DNA from: LC029 sp036676475
Lineage (GTDB): Bacteria; Bacillota; Bacilli; Aneurinibacillales; RAOX-1
Reading direction: 5' to 3'
DNA length: 64,000 nucleotides
NCBI GenBank assembly: GCA_036676475.1
Contig: JAKFCU010000102.1
Span: 62,001 to 126,000 of the forward strand
In this document: positions 59,749 through 64,000 of the stretch, piece by piece
How the letters are laid out: the number at the start of each line of letters is the position of its first letter
How positions within the stretch are numbered: position 1 is the stretch's first letter
Notes under the pieces: model-generated
The model's database searches: none
Told to the model about the DNA's origin: nothing
The model's input: the letters and a program-made list of their open reading frames with translations, nothing else
Made by a program: the position numbers and the translations under genes

Positions 59749-60725
59749 CCCTCCTGTAGCTGGATAACCATCCTTTCGAGGGATAATTGAGGATTAGCAT
59801 GGCGTGTAAGTCGTCTTTTCGCCTCCATGACCTCCTCAATTCCGTTTAATACCCAAGTCCTACTGCAACGTAGAGCTTGCCTCTGGATGGCATCCATTTG
59901 ATCAATATTTACAAGCTCACTCTTCCGATCTATCTGAAAAAATAATAAGTCTCTATACCAATGAATAAGGATGTCTAGAATGAATGGCAACCCTTGGTTC
60001 CCTTGTTCGTTTTTCAACACCTTATCTTGAAGCGTGATTAAAGCATAAGATCCTTTGTCAAGGATCTCTTCTGTTAATTGTATCACTAGATTTCGATACT
60101 GTGCAAACCATTCTGATTGGCATAATTCCCTGGCATATTCCAAATCTGCTGTAATTTTACATGCATTACGGAGAAGAGGTTCAAAATAACCTTCTCCCTT
60201 TAAAATCTTCACCCTTTGCTCAAAGGCCAACTCATCGAAATGAATCGTTTGACAGCGTGAGATAATGGTAGGCAAAATTTGATGAAGATGCTCGGTCAAC
60301 AGGATAGCTGTGACCTGATAGGACGGTTCTTCTAAAAACTTCAGGAGACTGTTGGCTGCTTGAACCGTCATTTTGTCTACATGTTCGAGAATGTAAACAT
60401 TTCGGAGGGATTCTACCGCCTTGAAGGAGAACTCCTTTTGCAATTGCCGGATTTGGTCAATTTTGATACTAGCTCCATCGGGAGTAATTTGATGAAGATC
60501 CGGATGATTTCCTGAATCAACCCGATGACAATGATGGCACCTGCCACAAGCATCCCCATCCCCTTTGAGGCATAAAAGGGATTTAGCAAAATGGAGGGCT
60601 AGCTTTTTCTTGCCCACTCCTTGTCCACCCGTAAAAAGATATGCATGCGCTACTCTTCCATTTCGAATGCTGTTTTCAAGCAAGGAAGCAACCCTATTTT
60701 GATTGAGATAATCTTTCCAACTCAT
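59745..60725 (-). CDS. holB: DNA polymerase III delta-prime subunit
   Basis: 326 aa AAA+ clamp-loader protein. It has LFTGGQGVGKKKLALHFAKS (P-loop-like), the zinc module CGRCHHCHRV (near residues 60-70), VYILEHVDKMTVQAANSLLK and a SRC-type motif ISRCQTIHF. It works in the tau/delta/delta-prime complex. B. subtilis has darA (yaaQ) and yaaR between tmk and holB; both are missing here. Confidence 0.95.
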   Translation of the reverse strand: MSWKDYLNQNRVASLLENSIRNGRVAHAYLFTGGQGVGKKKLALHFAKSLLCLKGDGDACGRCHHCHRVDSGNHPDLHQITPDGASIKIDQIRQLQKEFSFKAVESLRNVYILEHVDKMTVQAANSLLKFLEEPSYQVTAILLTEHLHQILPTIISRCQTIHFDELAFEQRVKILKGEGYFEPLLRNACKITADLEYARELCQSEWFAQYRNLVIQLTEEILDKGSYALITLQDKVLKNEQGNQGLPFILDILIHWYRDLLFFQIDRKSELVNIDQMDAIQRQALRCSRTWVLNGIEEVMEAKRRLTRHANPQLSLERMVIQLQEG

Positions 60726-60737
60726 CTTATCACCTTG

Positions 60738-60788
60738 TTAGAAAGCTACTGGCGTAGCCTAATGCGTATAATACTTGTTAATAAGTAC
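60738..60788. repeat. Dispersed two-hairpin repeat, copy 11
   Basis: TTAGAAAGCTACTGGCGTAG, linker AATGCGTATAAT, then ATACTT-GTTAAT-AAGTAC. It lies directly upstream of the holB ribosome binding site. Confidence 0.85.
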
Positions 60789-60906
60789 AAAAAATCACCA
60801 TTTTAATCACTATTATACACGAATAGTGGTTAATTCAATATCAATTCCAGAATTAGGGTGATGAATTCATATGGGATTGTCTTATTCGTGGAAAGGGCAC
60901 CTTAGT

Positions 60907-61076
60907 CGGGAAAATTCCGGTAAAATATAAAAATAAGCAAAAAACCTTACAAATACCCGGAAAATTTCCGATAAAAAGTATATTTTTTTAATACAAGTGT
61001 CCTTTCTAACCAGAGAAATTCCGACTAAACACTCAGTTTTGAACCGTATACAGCATTTACACGGAGATTTTCCGAT
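60907..61076. repeat. Array of four diverged GGAAAATTTCCGATTA-like motifs, about 51 bp apart
   Basis: The TTCCG cores start at 60915, 60966, 61019 and 61070 (spacing 51, 53, 51). Each is preceded by G(G/A)(A/G)-A/T-rich sequence and followed by (A/G)(C/T)TA or a close variant. The sequence between motifs is not conserved. The rest of the 60726-61105 gap holds repeat copy 11, a small inverted repeat CACTATT/AATAGTG (60808-60828) over a possible holB -10, and no recognisable gene. Confidence 0.7.
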
Positions 61077-61105
61077 TAGAAGCTCCCAGGAAGCACGAAG
61101 GGCTC

Positions 61106-61741
61106 TTACAATTCTATTAATTTATTGTTTAGAACTTTTTCGACATCAGAAAAAACACTTTCCTTTGATTGCCCTGCATTAATAATCTCAATCCGATCAG
61201 GGAACATTTTAGCTAATTTAAGGTATCCCTCACGCACTTTACGATGAAACTCAAGATTCTCTAAATCGAGACGATTAACCTCCCGATGTTTGTCAACCTG
61301 TATTCTATCCAGTCCTACTTCTGGTGTACAGTCAAGTAATAGGGTCAGTTGTGGCATACAATCTTCAATGGCAAGCTTATTGATCGAGAACACTTTATCG
61401 ATCCCTAACCCTCTAGCATACCCTTGATAAGCCAAACTGCTATCTATAAACCGATCGCATAGCACGACCTTGCCTTGATCTAGGGCAGGGATAATCTTCT
61501 CGACCAAATGCTGTCGCCTTGCACTCGCATACAATAACGCTTCTGTAATAGGGTCCATCTTCGTGTTTTTTGGATCCAGGATGATCGACCTGATTTGCTC
61601 GGCTATTTCAATTCCGCCAGGTTCCCTTGTCGCGACCACAGACAAACCTTTGCTTTCTAAGAATTCCTTTATCCTGCCAATTAAATATGACTTACCCGCT
61701 CCCTCGCCCCCTTCTAAGGTGAGCATGATGCCTTTGTTCAT
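61106..61741 (-). CDS. tmk: Thymidylate kinase
   Basis: 211 aa. The P-loop is LEGGEGAGKSYLIGRI, followed by the DRx-type TREPGG segment near residue 38 and VLCDRFIDSSLAYQG near 93. It phosphorylates dTMP to dTDP. It lies 21 bases after the decarboxylase gene, as tmk follows yaaO in B. subtilis. Confidence 0.96.
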   Translation of the reverse strand: MNKGIMLTLEGGEGAGKSYLIGRIKEFLESKGLSVVATREPGGIEIAEQIRSIILDPKNTKMDPITEALLYASARRQHLVEKIIPALDQGKVVLCDRFIDSSLAYQGYARGLGIDKVFSINKLAIEDCMPQLTLLLDCTPEVGLDRIQVDKHREVNRLDLENLEFHRKVREGYLKLAKMFPDRIEIINAGQSKESVFSDVEKVLNNKLIEL

Positions 61742-61762
61742 TTTTCTATCTCCTTCTTTCCA

Positions 61763-63190
61763 CTATTCTTCAATCACCAAAATCGTTTCTAGAGTCGGAT
61801 CTGAAACTCCATGAAAACGACATCCTATTTTCTTTAACTGTTGAATATACTCCATAGTCTGATGGCCCAACCGTTCTCCCGGATTGACTGTTGGGATCCC
61901 TGGTGGATAAGGGATTATCATTTCCCCACTAATTTTTCCATCGGCCTCTTGAAGAGGGATTCGAAACTTACGAGCATAAAATACCTCATGGGGGGTCCGG
62001 GCAACCTCCCTAGTGTAATTCTGTGCAGATAGCTTCATTCCTCCTGTTGTCTTCACACGTATTCCCTGCTCCATGCTCTGTATCGCATCTAGAAGGCGAA
62101 TTAAATCGTTTTCTTCCGTTCGAGGAGATAACGCAAGTAGTACATGATGATCATCCGCTAACTCTGGGAAAATCCCTTGCTGCTCTAAATACTCTTGTAA
62201 AGCAAATCCATGGTATTGAGGGGAATTGGTACGCAGCGTGATTTTAAATGGATCCAGATAATCATAGGATTGACTCTTATCCACAGCTACCAGCCACCGC
62301 AAGGATAAGGCATTGATTCTTGCTCTATATTCTTGTACCCATTGACTTACTCTAAGTAAATCATCTTTTCCCTCATGATAAATATAATGGCGGGCAAGAT
62401 CTAAGGAAGCCATTAACGGGTAGGACGGACTGCTGGATTGCACCATGCTTAAAATCTGCCTAAGCCGATCAGGAGAAAGGGCCTCTCCTTTCACATGAAG
62501 CATGGATGACATCGTCAGTGACGGAAGCATCTTATGCGTAGATTGAACAGCCGCTGAGGCTCCCGCTTGCATCGCGGAAATAGGCAATCCTTGGGCTTGT
62601 CCAAAATGAGCGCCATGAGCTTCATCTACTAGGAGAGGGATTCCGGCACGCCCGCATTCCTCTGCATAAGGGGTTAAATCCATGCCCATACCAAAGTAAT
62701 TAGGATTGCTTAAAAAGACAGCCTTTGCTTTTGGGGTCTCCTTCAGCTTGCGTTTAAGTTCTGCAAGAGAAACCGTTAACGGCAAACCGGTATCCACATC
62801 GATTTCAGGCATTAGATAAACAGGGTGAGCTTGAGAAAAAATTAGGCCATGGATAACCGACTTATGAACATTTCTTTGAACAAGGATGGACTCACCCGGC
62901 TGACAGACAGCCATGATCATTGCCAAGTTCCCAGCTGTGCTTCCCCCTACAAGAAAAAAGGTCTTATCCGCATGAAACACCTCAGCGGCCAACTGTTGTG
63001 CTTGCCAAATGGCAGCCTCGGGATGATGGAGATCATCCAATCCTGTTATTTCGGTTAAATCAAAAGGGAAAATGGGGGATAGCAGGGAGTCCTTCCCCCT
63101 TCCCTTATGTCCAGGAACATGGAATCGAGCCGTACCTAACTGCTGATAATTTCTCATGACATCAACTAAGGGGGTTTGCTTCTGATCCAT
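61763..63190 (-). CDS. yaaO: Orn/Lys/Arg decarboxylase family protein (YaaO-like)
   Basis: 475 aa PLP fold-type I enzyme. It shows RFHVPGHKGRG near the N-terminus, VGGSTAGNLAMIMA, DEAHGAHFG and the PLP Lys in QSTHKMLPSLTMSS near residue 220, with a C-terminal small domain ending PPGIPTVNPGE. The substrate (arginine, lysine or ornithine) cannot be told; B. subtilis SpeA is a relative. ATG 63190 has GGAG upstream. Confidence 0.9.
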   Translation of the reverse strand: MDQKQTPLVDVMRNYQQLGTARFHVPGHKGRGKDSLLSPIFPFDLTEITGLDDLHHPEAAIWQAQQLAAEVFHADKTFFLVGGSTAGNLAMIMAVCQPGESILVQRNVHKSVIHGLIFSQAHPVYLMPEIDVDTGLPLTVSLAELKRKLKETPKAKAVFLSNPNYFGMGMDLTPYAEECGRAGIPLLVDEAHGAHFGQAQGLPISAMQAGASAAVQSTHKMLPSLTMSSMLHVKGEALSPDRLRQILSMVQSSSPSYPLMASLDLARHYIYHEGKDDLLRVSQWVQEYRARINALSLRWLVAVDKSQSYDYLDPFKITLRTNSPQYHGFALQEYLEQQGIFPELADDHHVLLALSPRTEENDLIRLLDAIQSMEQGIRVKTTGGMKLSAQNYTREVARTPHEVFYARKFRIPLQEADGKISGEMIIPYPPGIPTVNPGERLGHQTMEYIQQLKKIGCRFHGVSDPTLETILVIEE

Positions 63191-63235
63191 TTCCACATCA
63201 CTCCACTTCGACCATCGTTTCTTCCCCAAGTAAAG

Positions 63236-63275
63236 CAAAAAGGAAGCCGTCTTGCAACCTTGCAAAACAACTTCC
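63236..63275 (-). terminator. gin/csfB terminator
   Basis: A long stem with outer GGAAG / CTTCC and inner TTGCAA pairs is followed by TTTTTGC on the minus strand, about 13 bases past the stop. Confidence 0.8.
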
Positions 63276-63287
63276 TTCCAATTTCAA

Positions 63288-63467
63288 TTAGGCTTCCATT
63301 CTCCATATGTTTTTCATCTTCTCGATAAAGAAGGGGTATTTCGCATCAAACACATCCGTATGAATCATTTCCTGCTCACATTGATGACAAATAAATGAAT
63401 CCCAGATCGTGATACCTTCTTCTTGATGGGTTCCGCAAACAATACAGCTTGTTTTCATCCGTTCCAT
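63288..63467 (-). CDS. csfB: Anti-sigma-G factor Gin (CsfB)
   Basis: 59 aa. Two CxxC pairs (SCIVCGTHQEEG near residue 8; FICHQCEQEM near 28) form a treble-clef-like zinc finger, then a DxxYPFFIEKMK tail like CsfB. It inhibits sigma-G prematurely made in the forespore and sigma-E. ATG 63467 has AAGGTGG upstream. It lies upstream of the decarboxylase gene as in B. subtilis, but xpaC and yaaN are missing between them. Confidence 0.92.
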   Translation of the reverse strand: MERMKTSCIVCGTHQEEGITIWDSFICHQCEQEMIHTDVFDAKYPFFIEKMKNIWRMEA

Positions 63468-63495
63468 GCTAACCACCTTATTCCATTTTACCAAA

Positions 63496-63525
63496 CATTA
63501 TTAACCAATATAACCTTATATATAC
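63496..63525 (-). promoter_or_regulatory. Putative sigma-F promoter of csfB
   Basis: GTATA (63521-63525), 15 bp, GTTAATAATG (63496-63505) on the minus strand. The -35 is a perfect sigma-F element and the -10 misses one position of GGNNANAHTR. Confidence 0.7.
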
Positions 63526-63532
63526 ACTATGT

Positions 63533-64000
63533 TCAGACTTTTCTACCAACTGAAATATATTCAAATCCGAGTTCTTTCATCATAAGTGGCGGGAATAAGT
63601 TTCTCCCATCGATGATGAGGGGGCACTCCATCCTCTCCTTGACTCTTGTTAGATTGACTTCTTTAAATTCCTGCCAATTCGTTAAAATGAGAAGAGCGCT
63701 TGCTTGTTCGACTGATTCCAAGGGATGGGTATATATTCGAATTTGAGTTTCATGTCGTTGAAAAATGCCTTCTGCCACCCATTTTTCCTTTAACCTGGGT
63801 AAGCCGCCCGGATCATAGATTTGTAGGATTACTTTTTCTTTCAATAAAGTCTCTAGAATGCCCAAGGAAACCGATTGACTAATCTCATCAGTCTCCCCCT
63901 TAAAGGTAACGCCCCACACCGCCAAAGTTCTCCCCTCTAGCTTCCCGAATTTTTCTTTTACCTTCTCGATCGCCCATTCGCTTTGTTGATGATTAATCAT
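63533..64000 (-). CDS. UDP-glucose/GDP-mannose 6-dehydrogenase family, C-terminal part (runs off the right edge)
   Basis: 155 aa visible. It is the C-terminal UDP-sugar-binding domain: AVWGVTFKGETDEISQSVSL matches the family's GLAFKP(N/G)TDD segment, followed by IYDPGGLPRLKE, LLILTNWQEFKEV and IIDGRNLF. The methionine at the edge is internal; the NAD domain and catalytic Cys lie outside. Such enzymes supply uronic acids for wall or capsule polymers. Not part of the usual csfB neighbourhood. Confidence 0.85.
   Translation of the reverse strand: MINHQQSEWAIEKVKEKFGKLEGRTLAVWGVTFKGETDEISQSVSLGILETLLKEKVILQIYDPGGLPRLKEKWVAEGIFQRHETQIRIYTHPLESVEQASALLILTNWQEFKEVNLTRVKERMECPLIIDGRNLFPPLMMKELGFEYISVGRKV

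Noticed and set aside
60907..61076. CRISPR array
   Set aside because: Motifs are short and diverged, only four in number, with no conserved full-length repeat and no cas genes.

Overview
This window reads as a chromosomal segment of an endospore-forming Firmicute of the order Bacillales. It carries csfB/gin, spoVG, fin, spoVT, spoIIE, yabP, yabQ, yabG and sspF in the order known from the Bacillus subtilis origin-proximal region (tmk to lysS). Two arrangements fit the Paenibacillaceae, Brevibacillaceae or Aneurinibacillus group better than Bacillus proper: nadA-nadB-nadC sits between ftsH and coaX, and AbrB has a four-cysteine tail. That placement is inference. All genes but abrB lie on the minus strand, so the window is best read from right to left; by comparison with B. 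subtilis, oriC should lie beyond the right end. I saw no rRNA, tRNA, CRISPR array, prophage or insertion sequence.

Right part (about 64000-53200): the C-terminal part of a UDP-glucose dehydrogenase-like gene, anti-sigma-G gin, an Orn/Lys/Arg decarboxylase, tmk, holB, ricT, yabA, a TrmN-like methylase, rsmI, abrB (the only plus-strand gene), metG and tatD. Middle (53200-31200): yabE, rnmV, ksgA, yabG, veg, sspF, ispE, purR, ridA, spoVG, glmU, prs, ctc, pth, fin, mfd, prsA, spoVT, yabM, yabN, rqcP, yabP, yabQ and divIC. Then come an extra NERD-domain gene, spoIIE, tilS-hpt-ftsH, nadABC, coaX-hslO-yacD-cysK, the folate operon pabB-pabA-pabC-folP-folB-folK-yazB-dusB, and greA-lysS (31200-7700). 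Left part (7700-1): an accessory uptake module with an orphan amino-acid-type binding lipoprotein, a DctA C4-dicarboxylate symporter, a TRAP system with two DctP-type proteins plus DctQ and DctM, a YetF-family membrane protein, and the start of a lipoprotein gene.

Many promoters can be read directly. Sigma-A-type promoters lie in front of greA, cysK, nadA, tilS, glmU, ispE, veg, yabE and abrB. Sporulation-type promoters lie in front of spoVG (sigma-H), csfB and fin (sigma-F), sspF and spoVT (sigma-G) and yabG (sigma-K). The spoIIE promoter keeps the unusual 21-bp spacing, with a Spo0A-like box. The abrB promoter has Spo0A boxes just downstream of the start.

The observations most worth following are these. 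(1) A family of about 51-bp two-hairpin elements occurs eleven times in seven intergenic regions, always in the same orientation, with compensatory stem changes. (2) A promoter, upstream box and cre-like region of about 90 bp is shared by dctA and the TRAP operon. (3) A hairpin at yabG can hide its ribosome binding site in read-through mRNA but not in mRNA started at the sigma-K promoter. (4) Two unusual intergenic arrays exist: a 21-bp-phased array ending in a 34-bp palindrome beside the NERD gene, and a roughly 51-bp-phased motif array where darA and yaaR are missing between tmk and holB.
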